Shown: positions 26,161 through 38,300, counted from the first letter of the stretch. The stretch: DNA of 64,000 nt from Apteryx mantelli (GCF_036417845.1 NC_089983.1:26161297-26225296); one strand, 5' to 3'. The notes: a model not told the origin generated them from the sequence alone. Translations and numbers: made by a program.

Positions 26161-26494
26161 CACAGTTTAATTTCAATCTATTTTGGGGTCAGTTTCGCAA
26201 AACGCGCTTACGGCTCCGAGTGATTCTCGGGGATTTTAGTGGGGTTCGGACGCGATGTATTTTTTTTTTTTTTTTTAAAGGACCCAAACCTAAGGTGGTT
26301 TGAAAAGAGCGATCGGAGCGCTACAGCTCGCCTTGCTCGGGGGCCGACTCCTTCCCCTCCCGGCTATCAACGCACGCCGTATTTTTAATCACATCCGCTG
26401 TAAGGAGGACTGGGAGGGATGCGAAGGCTCCTACTAAAAAAACTGACCCATGCGAGGGCTGGGGGAGGAGGTACGAATAAGAACAAAACAGTGA
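26161..26494. other. Intergenic, nothing identified apart from a T homopolymer
   Basis: Short non-coding stretch beyond the estimated SP9 3' end. It contains a run of about 18 T near 26259-26276 and otherwise nothing I can name. Confidence 0.5.
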
Positions 26495-27268
26495 ATATAT
26501 TGTTCAGAGTCCTTTAATAATACCAAAATGAAAATATGTCAAGTTTTTTTCCATACAGATAAACGCATTTAATTTCTTTAAGTGATCTTAACTTACGTGT
26601 TTTTGAGTGAAATGTTAACTCAACATTTTAAATATCTTTTACATATATACTGACTTCCACAAAGTGCATCAGAAATTTAAAAAAAAAAAAAAAAAAACCC
26701 AAAACCTCCCTGAATTTCAGGAATTCACCAATTAAAAAAAAAAAAAGAAAAAAAAGAAAATCCCCCAAGCCCCCCCTATCAGATCAACATTTACAAGAAA
26801 AATAAGCGAACAATCTGTTTTTGAACCCTATTTATACAGATGTTTATGAGATACAGAGGAACTGTCTCGGACTTGCAGTTTAATTTCTCACCTTAAGCCT
26901 CTCTTAGGATGTTTTCCTTTGAACAGAAAAAGAAGAGAAAAAGCAAACGGAAAAAAGTGTCACTTTGTAACTACTTCGCCAGGCGGGACCTGCTGGCCCA
27001 GGAGTCCCCCGGCGGCGGCGGCGGCGGGCCGGGCCGGGCCGGGCCGGGCCGGCGGGAGGGAGGGCGGCTGCCCGCTGCCCGCTGCTCGCTGCCGCTCGGG
27101 CCCGGGCCCGGGGCCGCGCCGGGCGCTGCGGGCGGCCGGGCCGGCGCATCCCGCCGCTCCGCTCGAGTCCCTCCGGCGGCGGCGGCGGCGGAGCGCGGCC
27201 CGGCGGCGGCTCCCTCGGAGCCCGCGGCCCCGGCTGCTGCGGCGGCGGCTCCTGCGGCTCCGCTGCCC
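26495..27268 (-). other. SP9: SP9 3'UTR (3' end estimated)
   Basis: Sequence following the SP9 stop on the minus strand. ATTAAA-type poly(A) signals read on the minus strand at 26513-26518 and again near 26568; the end shown assumes use of the distal one, so it is approximate. The UTR begins very GC-rich, with five tandem GGGCC units (plus-strand sense) at 27026-27050, then becomes AT-rich. It has long T runs in the sense direction, seen as A runs on the plus strand around 26681-26697 and 26735-26759. Confidence 0.5.
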
Positions 27269-28615
27269 CTAGGAGTCGCCGGGCCCCGCGGTAGGTTCCT
27301 TGCCGGGGCCGCGGGCGGCGCCCACCCCCTCGTGCAGGATGAGGTCGGGGGACTCGGAGCGCGGCGTCTCGAGGTTGCTGGCGTCCGTGTCGCTGTCGCT
27401 GCCCTTTTTGCCCCCGCCGCCCCCGTTGTGCGTTTTGATGTGTTTGCTCAGGTGGTCGCTGCGCATGAAGCGCTTGTTGCACACGGGGCACGCGAAGCGC
27501 TTCTCGCCCGTGTGAGTCCGCAGGTGCCGCTGCAGCTCGTCGGAGCGGGTGAAGCGCTTGCCGCAGAAGAGCCAGTTGCAGACGAAGGGCCGCTCGCCCG
27601 TGTGCCAGCGCAGGTGCGCCTTCAGGTGCGACGTCTTGCCGTACACCTTGCCGCAGCCGGGGATGTGGCAGCTGTGCAGCCCCTTGCGCCGCAGGCTGGC
27701 CCCCGCCGGCCCCAGCCGCTCGGCCTCCTGGCAGTTGGGGCAGTCGCAGGTGGCGCGGCCCGAGTAGCGGCGGGCCGAGCGGGCCGAGCCGCCCCCGGCG
27801 GCGGCGGCGGCGCCCGTGATCATGGCGCTGGCCGCCGCCACCGCCGCGCTGGAGTCCGTGTAGGAGGGCAGCACGGGCTTGAAGCCCTCCTGGGTGAGCA
27901 GGTGCTGGCTGGTGGAGAGCAGGTGCGAGGCGGCCGTGGAGCCCAGGCCCGTGGAGCTGAAGGCGGAGTGGGTGAGCGAGCTGAAGTCGGGGTTGTAGGT
28001 GCCCAGCTGGGAGTGCAGCGAGGCCTGGGGGGCGCCCGAGTGCAGCGAGCTCTGGAGCCCCCCCGCCGGGTTCTGCACCTCCAGCCAGGAGCCCGGGTTG
28101 GTGTGCACGTCCCACCACGAGGAGGCCGCCCCGTTGGCCACCTCGCCCGCCGAGAGCGTGGAGTGGAAGCCCGACTTGTACCAGGACTCGTAGGGGTGCG
28201 CCATGCCCACCCGCGGGTAGAGGCTCTCGGCCGCCGAGCTGTGCACTTTGGAGATGAAGGCCGACTGCCCGCCGGGCTCCTGCGGCGACACGCCCGCCGC
28301 CGCCGAGTTGGAGAAGAGCCCGCCGTAGTCGCTGCTGAAGGCCGACGAGGTGGGCGAGGTGGAGGCCAGGCAGAAGGCGCTGTTGGCCGTGCCCGTGCCG
28401 CTGGCCAGTCCGCTGGAGCCCCTGCTCGTGGCCACCGTGAAGCCCGAGAGGCTGGAGCCCAGGTTACAGCTGGAGGTGGAGCGTTTCCAGGGGTGAAAGC
28501 CCCCTTTTGCGAAGGCGCTGGACTCGGGCAGGGTGGTCAGCGGGCTGGTGTTACCGATCTTATTGCAGGTCGCGGCCAGCATGGCCAGGGGAGTTGTTCC
28601 AAATCTCGGCTCTTC
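27269..28615 (-). CDS. SP9: SP9 coding exon 2: zinc-finger transcription factor
   Basis: SP9 binds GC/GT boxes in the nucleus and controls limb apical ridge outgrowth and striatal interneuron/projection neuron development. The acceptor CTTAG precedes GAAGAGCCG, and the frame reads [20 protein letters not shown], the Sp-box region, to TAG at 27269-27271. With exon 1 the protein is 455 aa, slightly shorter than the about 484 aa I recall for human, mostly through shorter alanine/glycine runs. Visible parts in full-length numbering: Ser/Ala-rich activation region 20-290; Btd box CDCPNC at 297-302; zinc finger 1 with C323, C328, H341, H345; finger 2 with C353, C358, H371, H375; finger 3 with C383, C386, H399, H403. 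Helix residues KTSHLKA, RSDELQR and RSDHLSK are the SP/KLF signature. SP8 is the closest alternative, but flanking genes and the N-terminus favour SP9. Confidence 0.96.
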   Translation of the reverse strand, partial: EEPRFGTTPLAMLAATCNKIGNTSPLTTLPESSAFAKGGFHPWKRSTSSCNLGSSLSGFTVATSRGSSGLASGTGTANSAFCLASTSPTSSAFSSDYGGLFSNSAAAGVSPQEPGGQSAFISKVHSSAAESLYPRVGMAHPYESWYKSGFHSTLSAGEVANGAASSWWDVHTNPGSWLEVQNPAGGLQSSLHSGAPQASLHSQLGTYNPDFSSLTHSAFSSTGLGSTAASHLLSTSQHLLTQEGFKPVLPSYTDSSAAVAAASAMITGAAAAAGGGSARSARRYSGRATCDCPNCQEAERLGPAGASLRRKGLHSCHIPGCGKVYGKTSHLKAHLRWHTGERPFVCNWLFCGKRFTRSDELQRHLRTHTGEKRFACPVCNKRFMRSDHLSKHIKTHNGGGGGKKGSDSDTDASNLETPRSESPDLILHEGVGAARGPGKEPTAGPGDS

Positions 28616-29398
28616 CTAAGACAGAGACAAAGCAAGCCCGTGAGCCTCACCCCGCCGCCTCTCGAGCCACCCGCGGGGACGCGGCAGCGTGGAGGCGAGC
28701 ACGGCGCGAAAGCGACATCGCGAAAAAGTTTCCTGGTATTTTGGACGAAAACTCCAGCCCTACCAACTCGGTATAACTTGCGTTCTGCCGGTTTCCAGGG
28801 ACCGATCTTGCTCGGATACGCGCTGAATTGGTTTATATCGGAAGTGAGGGATACCTTTTCGCGGAATCCCAGTGCGGATAAGCGGCAAGCTTATTCCGAG
28901 AAGGAGCATTGGTTCAAGTTTGTGCTCTGGGACGGCTCGAGACGCTTTGGGCTAGCGCTTGGCTGTTTTAACCTACGATCTTTACAACAAAAATCTCATG
29001 GGAACGAAAGGCGATGTCTCCTAAAGCCAGCGTGTTAGAGCGGTAGAAAACTGAGCTGGCAGAAATGTAAACATGGTACAGAGCTTTCGTACCAGGGTTA
29101 CTCGCAAAGCTGCCTTAGGCAAAGTCTTTTAGAATTCAGCGTTACGCTTCTCGAGTTAAGAAGGAAAATTAGCCTGACTTCTCTCAGGTCGGAAGAGTTT
29201 TTAAACTACGGCTATCTGCGAGCGATCTCACTGGAAACCGGCACTGAGAGCCCCCAGAAACGAATCGAAATTACCTTTCACTTGCAGATCAGCCCGATTT
29301 ACATAACGAGAAACTGCAATACCGCGGCAGCAACAGTTTTTCCAGAGGGCGGCGAATCCGCTCCGGGGACGCCGCAACGAAACGCGCCTCCAACTTAC
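28616..29398 (-). other. SP9: SP9 intron 1
   Basis: 783 bp with a strong donor GGG|GTAAGT (29398-29393 read on the minus strand) and an acceptor TTAG before GAAGAG. Joining the two exons keeps phase 0 and rebuilds the conserved SP9 N-terminus. The intron is within the CpG-rich domain at its ends. Confidence 0.9.
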
Positions 29399-29419
29399 CC
29401 CGAGTATCGACGTAGCCAT
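29399..29419 (-). CDS. SP9: SP9 coding exon 1 (seven codons)
   Basis: Only the start codon and six further codons are encoded here: MATSILG. The ATG is at 29419-29417 on the minus strand and is followed after 21 bases by a consensus donor GTAAGT. Continuing into exon 2 gives [18 protein letters not shown], the N-terminus I recall for vertebrate SP9. The alternative, starting at the methionine in exon 2 (28582), would drop 18 conserved residues, so I prefer this start. Confidence 0.92.
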
Positions 29420-29740
29420 AGCACGTCCGTTGGCCGGGCGGCGGGCCGGGCGGGGGTGCGCGCTGGCGGAGGCAGTGGCGGAGGCGGAGGCAGGAGCGTG
29501 CCGGCTGCGCGGCGCCCCGCGCTGCTCCGCGGCACTGAGGACACTCGCGGCTCGGCGGGGCTAAACTCTGCCTAAGTGCGGGGAGCGCCCGCTTTGAAGT
29601 ACCGCTGGCTGCGGCGCTCGCCCAATGAGGGCGCGGGCAGCGCGGGCAGGAGCGGCCCCGCAGCCAATCAGCGCGCGCAGGCGCCGGGCCCCGCACTCGG
29701 GGCGCGTGCCAGTCAAAGGCAGGGGGATAAAACTCGGCGC
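29420..29740 (-). promoter_or_regulatory. SP9: SP9 5'UTR and promoter region in CpG island
   Basis: CpG-dense sequence upstream of the SP9 ATG. Two CCAAT boxes (plus-strand CCAAT at 29622-29626 and 29664-29668, i.e. ATTGG in the sense of SP9) lie about 205-250 bp from the ATG, and GC-box-like GGGCGGGG sits near 29443. No TATAAA is seen in the SP9 sense. The transcription start is probably around 29560-29610, but this is an estimate. The whole CpG domain spans roughly 26970-29730, including the coding exon. Confidence 0.55.
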
Positions 29741-31255
29741 TTTGGACTGAAGAAATTATACTGCAATTAACTACAAAAACAACCCTCGGCTTGACTGTCC
29801 TTTAGGTTGTGACTCAAGCCAACAAAAGCCAGGAAATTTAAAGTTAGGGCTGACACTTCCTTCTTAACCAACTGGTTGTGGGAAAAGAGGGGAAAGCCAC
29901 AAAGGGCAAGAGCTGAGAGCCGGAGGTCAGCGTGCACGAAGAATTGGTGTCACGTCTAACGCTGTTCAGCCATATTTCTGTTGTCTATAAACTGGGCAGG
30001 ATATGCTATACCCCCAAACACTTATGCAGTTATCTATAATCCTCGTATCCAGCAAAACATACATGTATTTCCTTTTATTCAACAGGCCCTTTGCTTCCTT
30101 TATAGGCCATTGGACAGCTGTCCATGCTGGATACAAATAATGCATACTGACATTTTATGGAAACGTTTGGTGTTTTTTTTTTTTTTTTTGCCAGAATATT
30201 AGAAGTGATTCCAGACACAATGTATTTGTTGCTTTCTTTGCAAAAGAAACTGAGGATGCTTTTTAGTTACATAAGCCTAAGAAATCCAAAGACAGTTAAC
30301 CAACATATATCCCTTTCCTCCCGTACCTAGGGGAGACAAAAAAAAAAAAAAGCATATGACATCCTGTCGCTTGAGAGAGAGGATTTTATTTTACAGAGTA
30401 ATCCCCGGCTAAATACTTTGAAAGTCAAATTTGCAGGCTAGAGCACGTTTTTCAAGCCTTATATACCCCCGTGAAAACAGTGCTGCTAATGGCAGAAAGC
30501 TTGCTCCCTCCTAGCAGTGCTAGGGCGCTGCTGGAATAAGCCTCCCCAGCACTTGCCTGTGGCCTCTGCACTGTGCACACTCCACACGCCCAGTGAGCGA
30601 CAGAGACTTTACCTGCTCTCTGCATGTGCGAAATGTAAGTCCAAACCTTGGCTCCTAAATGTATTGCAAGCTCGTCCCTTGATTTGTAATTATTGGAAGC
30701 TTCTTAAGTAATTATCTAGAACCTGCCCGTGCTGCGTCCGCGGAAGATCAATAGACGTGCAACTTTTTATTATTGCGATTGTCTCTGTAACGCCGAGAGT
30801 ATTACGTTTCCCCTCTTTTTCTGTCTTCCCCAGCGCAGCTAGTTACAGTTCTGAACCAGAAAGGCGAGTGCGTTCAAGCAACGCTGGGTGCTTGCTCCGC
30901 ATTTTAGTCAATATTTCCTTCTGCTCAATTCCGCTTCAGGCATCCCGTATAAAACCTCATAGTAGATGCAAAATATACATCGCTAAGGAGCAAGATGGAG
31001 AAACCGTGAATTTGAGAGGATTTCGCTTTTCTTTCCTTGGTTTGATTTTTTTCATGCTGAAATAAGCAGGAACTGCATTTCGCTGTACATTGTGTTATGC
31101 AATCTGCAGGACCTCTGCCACAATAGAAAGGATGTCACCGGAGATTATCTTTTATTTAAACGTCCAGGGCTATTTTCAAAGGGCGTTTGCCTGTTTGTCG
31201 CTGCGTATTAACCAGACTTGGGGGAGCGGGAGGAAATACTGCTCTGCGCTTAATT
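29741..31255. other. Intergenic upstream of SP9, no gene seen
   Basis: Moderate-GC sequence with only short open frames. A T17 run sits near 30173-30189 and an A14 run near 30338-30351. No repeat family recognised. Confidence 0.55.
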
Positions 31256-31615
31256 CCTTCCACACTGCGCTGCAGCGAGCGCAGGGGTCCGCGCAGCGGA
31301 TCGCAAACCCTTTCCCCGAAAGGTCCGCCTGGAGCCGCTCAGCGCGGCAGCGTTACCCAGGGGGCTGCGGCGCGCAGCGCGCGGAGGCGCGCGACGGCGG
31401 CGCGGGGGGAGCGGCGAGGCGGGCGGGCGGGCGCGGAGCCCCGCGGGGCCCCGGCAGCCGTCGCCCAACAGGTGCCTGCGCCCGCGGGGGGCCCCGCGCG
31501 CGCGGAGGCGCCGCCGCCGCTCGCCTGGCGCTGCGGGCTGTTAAGTTGCAGCGAGGCGTTTCTGGCCAACCGCGGGGCCGCGCGGCGAGAGGGTCTTTCC
31601 CCCCTGCTTAGGGAG
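31256..31615. promoter_or_regulatory. Orphan CpG island D, upstream of SP9
   Basis: A compact GC-rich, CpG-dense patch about 1.8 kb upstream of the SP9 start, separated from the SP9 island by AT-richer sequence. No known gene starts here. Open frames on both strands are compositional. It could be an alternative or divergent promoter (for a non-coding RNA) or an enhancer-type island. Confidence 0.55.
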
Positions 31616-32420
31616 AGCTGACAAAGTCATAAATAAAATAATCTGAAAGCCAGGCGGAGACGGTGACGTTCAGAAACGCTCCGTCTAAACCAGTGACTAA
31701 AGGCATTCGCGGCCCGCTCGGGCTCCCGAGGCAGAGCAGCTTTCCGCTGTGTGCTAACACAGATGGATACGCGCGTGTTACATATTCTAATCCCCTTTGT
31801 AATAATAAAAGTAACTAAAATCCGCAGAAACAAGGCACGCGTTGAAAAGACTAAGCGAATGGCAGTGAAACAGGGAACGCTACTCAAATCTTTAGGGGGG
31901 TCAAGTATTTTCTGACAGATTTTTTCATACTCCAAAAATCTAGTTTTTAAACAAAGATCAATGTGTTATGCTAAAGTGTTGAGCTGACTGTTAAAACATT
32001 TGGGGGGATAATGACAATGTAACAAAGGCCTGGTTTGGAGTGAATCATCACCCTTTTAAAAGTTAAAGCAATTTTCAGGAGAATAGCTTTCAGCAAATGC
32101 TTTACATTATTCAAAACGGCCAAATAATGCTCTATTATAGCGCCTGAATGCTGCCAGTCAGCCCATAAGTGCAATTTGTGCAAAGGCTCGGTGCCTTATC
32201 TCCACTTCTTTATAAAGAGGTGAATATAAAACAATTTCTTCCAAACCCAGACAGAGAGCACGAAAATTGCTTCCCTTTCTGCAATCAGGGCAATTTAACT
32301 GGAGTGCAATTAGCACTATTAAATGTCGATTCTGCATAAACAAATCTGACTAAGAAGCGAAAGTGGGGTGAGAACCTCATATAAACTGAAACTGATTTTT
32401 TAAAATTATGTATCCGGGTC
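31616..32420. promoter_or_regulatory. Candidate conserved non-coding block upstream of SP9
   Basis: Repeat-free AT-rich sequence directly beside CpG island D. It has SOX-like GACAATG and AACAAAGG near 32011-32025, and homeodomain-like GCAATTAGCA near 32308. It has no coding potential. Called only from position, composition and motif content; conservation was not tested. Confidence 0.35.
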
Positions 32421-34700
32421 CTTTACAATTGATCCGTGACGTTTTCATCTCGGAATATATTTACATCATAAATACACTATGGTTAAATCAACATAAATCT
32501 TAAAAAAAATCTCAATATGAATACTAATAAAGAAGAATAGCCTAATTAAATGCAACAGTTCACTTCCTTTGAACAATATTGTTTCCCATCTTCCCTTTAC
32601 GTGTGTCTTTTGATCTGTGCAACTACTAAAGTTGCTGTCTTTAGGAGGTAAAGCTGGGAAACAATTCGTTCATTAAAGCTGATTGGAAGGCTCCTGGGTT
32701 CATATTCAAGAGACTCAGATGAAATGGCTCTTCTGTTCAAACAGAGCTCTGCGAAAGATCTGCCAAATATTTTCCAAATAAATCGATTTAACAGCAGTTA
32801 AATGTAAGGTTGCCATACAATTTCCTGTGAATCCTAGGAGGGGCACGGAGTTTTATACATGGATGTTACGGGTGGGAAAGGAGTGAACCCTTCCAAGTTC
32901 AAGAGAAGAAGCCTAATTTTTCTGCCAAGCAGAAGGAACGTGTGCAGGAAACGCATAAAATGCTCATCGCTTACACAAATAATAGCGTCCTGCCATTTTT
33001 TTTTTTTTTTTAGCAACAGGACTCCCATACGAACCTCTCTCTCTCTGTCTCTCAATTATGCTTTTCATTTACGTGATCTAGAATCCACCATTGATTATCA
33101 GAGCAACGCAGAGGGGGATCTGATGATACATTAATAACTTCAGTTAAGAAAAGACTTCCCCACTATTCTGCCAAAGAGTAGCTAGTAAAAGGGGGAAGAA
33201 TATATAGAGATAGTGTTAATATACAGACCTTAGTGCCTGTTGAGTCCACTGAATTCTTTCTGCCGTAGAGTTTTTCATTTGTGGGTAAAGATGAAGTGCA
33301 GCTTTTGATTAGAAGGAAATCTTTTATAGTTAATAAAAAGGGGGGTGAGCACTGGAATCAAATAGATCATGGAAATTAAATTAAAATTGAGGAACTCTCC
33401 AACAATTTCTGCTTGAGCTTTCATATAATATTTGTTACATAATACACTCCCTTCTACTCCTACCCCCCTACAAATAAAGACCCAAGATGGAGCAGTAGAT
33501 AGGGCTTTAATCTTTCCTCGGTCTTTAAGGTGACACTATTTAGAAGTAGCAGGGCGACACATATTACACTGCACTTAGAAAATCTGCAAGATAGTTTTAA
33601 AAATCCTCTTGTCTTTTATTGCACTCAAAAATACGTTTATAGAACTAATTCTTTTCCGCTAAATTTATGTGGACCGTGTATTTTAAACCTCTCTTGTTCT
33701 GTTTATCTCAGCCGAAGACACGTTAACAATTAAAGGGAAGACTCGTGTCAAAGGAAGGAAGGTGACTGTAGACTGTATGATGATTTTAATTACTACAATT
33801 ATTGGAAGAATATTCAACAGCATCATAGATTTGTTTTCTGCATTGATAGGAAAGTCTGAGGAGCACTGTATGAGGATGAGGATTTTATCTCTTGGTTCAC
33901 ATGCTTTACAATGCTGTTATGATATATAGGTTAGACATGACAAGCTCAGACTGCAGTAGGTTTGAAATTCAGCCAGTGCCAGCGTTCATAAAGCTTTCTT
34001 TAAATGAATGTGTTTCTAAATAGAAGGAGTTTAATTAGTAAACGGTTAGACCCACGTTTATAGAGCGTAAAAGCACCTTTTTCATACAAGTCTATTAAAG
34101 AAGCTCTGATGACTTGGTAATTAGGACTGTATTTTAAGTAGACAAGCACTGACCACAACTGTTAGTTTGACAGTCTTCCTATAGAAGTCAAAACCCGGAG
34201 GGCATCCTACATCTCAGGCTCCTTAACTTCCAGTTCTTCTTCTAGCACAACTTATTAGAGGCGAATGGCAGCATTAGCACTGTAGAGGTTAAACGGGAGA
34301 TTAGACGTGTGCTTAAACAGAGCATCCTTAAAACAGAAGATTCCTTTCCCCATATTTCTTCTAGTATCTTTCTTCTGATACCGTCCTAGCTTTTTATATA
34401 ACATTTTTCGCAAGGCGTGACTCAGAATGTTGACTGTGATTAAGAAAGCTGTCTATCTGTAGATAGAGATATGTGGGAATGTAATAGGCAAGATGATTGA
34501 CATTACAAAGTTCTCTTCAGTCCACAATGACCAATAAATCCTACTGCAGGTTTTGCCCATTAATGAATTGCTGATTTGGAAGAGGAAAATACACTGGCTC
34601 CCCCATTTGTATGTTCCCCTCTTTCCCCCTTCTCCCGTCCTGGGATTAGGACGAGGGAAGACGGAGAACCGTTCTTTGTGCTCCTTATGTGTTCTGTAAT
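32421..34700. other. Intergenic, nothing identified
   Basis: AT-rich non-coding sequence with a T13 run at about 32998-33012 and a short CTCTCTCT patch near 33037. No gene or named repeat recognised. Confidence 0.5.
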
Positions 34701-35300
34701 TACTGGAGCTCAAGCTTAGGGTGAATTTCAGCTCAGATCATGAACCATTTCACGTTCAAATGCAAGCTTGCAGTACTTTCCTAGTGGCAATTAGGAGCCT
34801 ATTACAAGCCATTAGATTGATCAATGTACCTTAAACAATGTGAGTGATTTATATGGCAAAGAAAAAAACCTTCTTACATCCATTGTACTGTTCCAGCGAC
34901 CAACCTGGCCCTGCGTGTCCATTCATCACAGCTTTAAAAAACAAAAACGATTTATTCAGAAAACTTAGACGCAAAGAAGCAGGCTCAAGTCCTTCGTCTT
35001 GAGAGGTATTCGAGCTTTGTCTGTCTTTATTGTCAAGAGATGTAGGCTAGAAGAATTCTGGCATAGGGGGGTGGGGGACGAGATCTGCTGGTTTCCAAAG
35101 AGATTAATTCACCTTGTACCTGAAAGAGGGAAACAAAGAGATTCCTGACTGCTTCCTAAACAAGCCCCTAATCTGCTGTGCATATGCAATGCAACGAGCA
35201 AAGCAGTGGCTTACACGTTTGTTTAACGAAGTGTTTGGGTCGCTTTGTAGCCTTTTAATTACACTGGGGACCACCAGCCCTTGAAGTTCTGAAGAGGCTA
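34701..35300. promoter_or_regulatory. Second candidate conserved block upstream of SP9
   Basis: Repeat-free sequence with GCAATTAGG near 34788, ATTAGATTGATCAATG near 34813, and TAATTA at 35256-35261 within CTTTTAATTACACTGG. Looks like developmental-gene non-coding sequence, but evidence is limited to motif content and lack of repeats. Confidence 0.25.
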
Positions 35301-38300
35301 AACGACCGGCGATCCGGTCCGGGACACGCAGGTGATGAAGGAAAGGGCTATGGCAGAGCCTTCCTTACAGTGCCTAATTATCCTAACCCTTCTGAAACGA
35401 AGAGATGACAAAATATCAGGGGCTACCAAAGCCAGAGGAGCCACCCCCTAGGCCTTGACTCTATTTGTATTTGTCGCCTTTCAGAAGACACACGGAACCT
35501 CTCAGGACTGAGAAATTCCTCCCAGCTCCTGGCAGAAAGTTAGGGGCTGAGAGAGGCTGGTGGCTTCGCGCTTGCCAGTACTATGGGAGAGGTGCACAGA
35601 TTCAGATCAGAAGGACTAGGACCACGGCTCGCCATTATGGCGATGGGTGGCTACTATTTCTCCCATTCTCCATATCTTTTTTTGCTAATCTTATTCACCT
35701 TGCTACTTAGCACTGGAAAATTACTGTCTTCTCTATAGCTGCGACAAAGTAACTGAATGGATCTTTGGCTTGATGTTAAACATTTCTGACACGTTCTGAA
35801 TTTAAACCACTGAAAAGAAAGCACACGTGAAAAAACTAAACCATTCTTTAAAATAGCTCTTTGATGGGACCAGTGTAACTGGTGACAGCATTTGTTAGGA
35901 AAAAAACACTTGTAAGTCTTTCTTCCGCTGGAAATTTATTTTGAGATATCACACGATGGAGAATGTTATTAATTCAAGATCCCAATTATTGTCTGTATTT
36001 CAGTAACAGTCTGGTCTACTATTTTCTACATTCAGTCTCCAGAAATCACTTCAGTACTTGTCAAAAGTCACCATTTTATCACGTCATTTTCTGCAAGGAG
36101 GTAAGCACACAGTGCATCAATATCTATACAAAGAAACGAGACAAGGGACGGGTGTCAAAGCCCGTGAAGAGATACGACCCTTTTGTTACAAAGTGTGGAT
36201 ACAACCACTTTAGAATCTGATTTTCCAAGTTGTTCATATGTCATTGAGGACTGTTCACTTACTAATCTAGTTATCAGCTGCTGCTTTTCTTGATAACAAG
36301 GGATTAGTAAAATGCAACATCTACCATGTAAACTGAACAATAAATGCAATAGGAAGACATGAACTGTCTTTTCCCTTCCATATAGGAGATCCTATAATGA
36401 GAGGGAGTGTTTCTATCGAGTCTCTCACATATTAAATCCAGTTCTTCCCTTTCTTATAGAGCCTACACCATCAAGAGCTTAACACATAGAATCAGCAGTG
36501 GATCCTGCTTACCTTAAAGTTGTTCTTTCTTATAGGGAAGATGTGAAGGAAGAATAAAAGATGTGGAGCCTCTTTGAAAGGTTTTGTAGAGATTGCCCAT
36601 TTAGTCATTGTGCTTTAAAGTCTTTTTCCTTCTCCAGAGCTTTGTATTTGTCACTTTGCCCGGGAGAATTGCTGCACCAACCTTCTCAGGACAGGTCCTG
36701 GCCTTCCCCTGCTTCAAGTGTCTGCACAAAAACTGTCTACCTAAAGTGCTTTCTGCAAGACAACATAGACATGTATATTCTCTTGTGAAAAAGCAGCCTA
36801 TACTTCCTAACGTGCTGCTTCGGGCACTTATATTCCATCTGGGTTGCATTGCCCTTTAATTATCAGTCTTCTTATTGTGATCAAGTGAGCTTTTACTAAT
36901 CTCCACATTTATTGCTAAGGTAAATAGATGCTGCTTTTAATCAATATGAAGGGCCACACCAATGCAGTTCGAAGTAACTTAAGTCAACTGTAAAGAGTTC
37001 AATGTGTGTATAATTACAGAGGACATCAACTATTCACTCCAGTCTAATTCAATGTCTCTTTAGAGGCAGACTCCCTTCCTTTTCCCCAGTCCCACTCTCA
37101 CCTCTTCTGCACTTCCCACCCCCCAAAAAGCAGGAAAGAGTAAAACAGCAGAGGTGAAGCAGCAGCCCTGCTGAACTTCAGGTGGCGTAACAGATTGAAA
37201 CTGCTGGGTGGATATAAGCATACGGGTACAATATAACACTTTCTTCCAACAAAAAAGATTGATTGCATCTTGGCCCTGGTATTAAATGTGCTATTATCAG
37301 AAGAAGCTGAAATAATGCATACAGTCACTTTAAAAGAAAGCAGGTTTCCTTTGTGAACATACCTATTATTTCAATAGTACTTGAGAACTATTTCAGTAGT
37401 GGCCAGGTTGTTGCTTACTGAAATACATTTGAATTGAATACATATATACCAAATTTTTTCTTTTTAATTTTAGTTTGAGTTAGTCCTGAAGTTCTCATTT
37501 AATTTACCATTTGTAAAGGACAGATTAAATGAAAATGGCTTTTCGAAAAATAGAGCTGGAAATTATTTTGGCCTTTCTGACCTGGAAGAGGTGATAATTT
37601 GCAGCAGCTCTAAATATTGGACATGTCTGACATTTTTAGGTATGGACATTTTTAGGACATTTTCAGGTCTCAGTTTCAGACCTTTGTACTGCTGAACTCA
37701 GTCTGGGACACCCCAGAAGTCAACTTTTTGTAAGCTTAATGTAAATGAGAAGACTACAGCTGTCTCAAGCAATCTAGGCACACGACACCAGTGGAAAATG
37801 AAACTCCTAAGGGCAATGATAAGAAAAGAATGTCTATTATCCACAATAATGCTCCTAACTCTTTCTAAACAGCTATTACCTGTGTCTGTCCATAATTGTC
37901 CTTGTTACAGTAACGGTGCAATCTGCCGTTCAGAACACTTACAGAAATCTCTCTCCCCTGACTTTTACAAATGTAAACAACCTATACAGCATTTTCTAAT
38001 ATAAAACAAATGTGGTAAGTAGGTCTCAAATTAAAGAATCACTTTGACTGGAATGTCTGAAATGCTCAAGGGATTTTTGGGTGCTTTTGAAAATACCACC
38101 ATTTGCATTCAGTTTCCAAACTCAGTCCCATATATATGTATGAGTTTTAGTAGGACCTATATGGCACAATATTACTAAATTTGGATGGTTGCAGACAGCT
38201 CACTTTCTCTTTTGCAAAGTGATACAAAATGAGTTGTTGTGGGTTGTTGCTGTCTAATGTTTCTTGTGGCTTTTATTGCATGCTAACTTGAATAGTTTTC

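Noticed and set aside
26904-28118. 404-codon minus-strand frame overlapping SP9
   Set aside because: It is an out-of-frame shadow of SP9 on the same strand; the SP9 frame carries the zinc fingers.
26909-29038. 709-codon plus-strand open frame across the SP9 exon
   Set aside because: It is antisense to the SP9 coding exon. The GC-rich codon pattern of SP9 opens the opposite strand, and the translation is Ala/Gly/Arg-rich with no domain.
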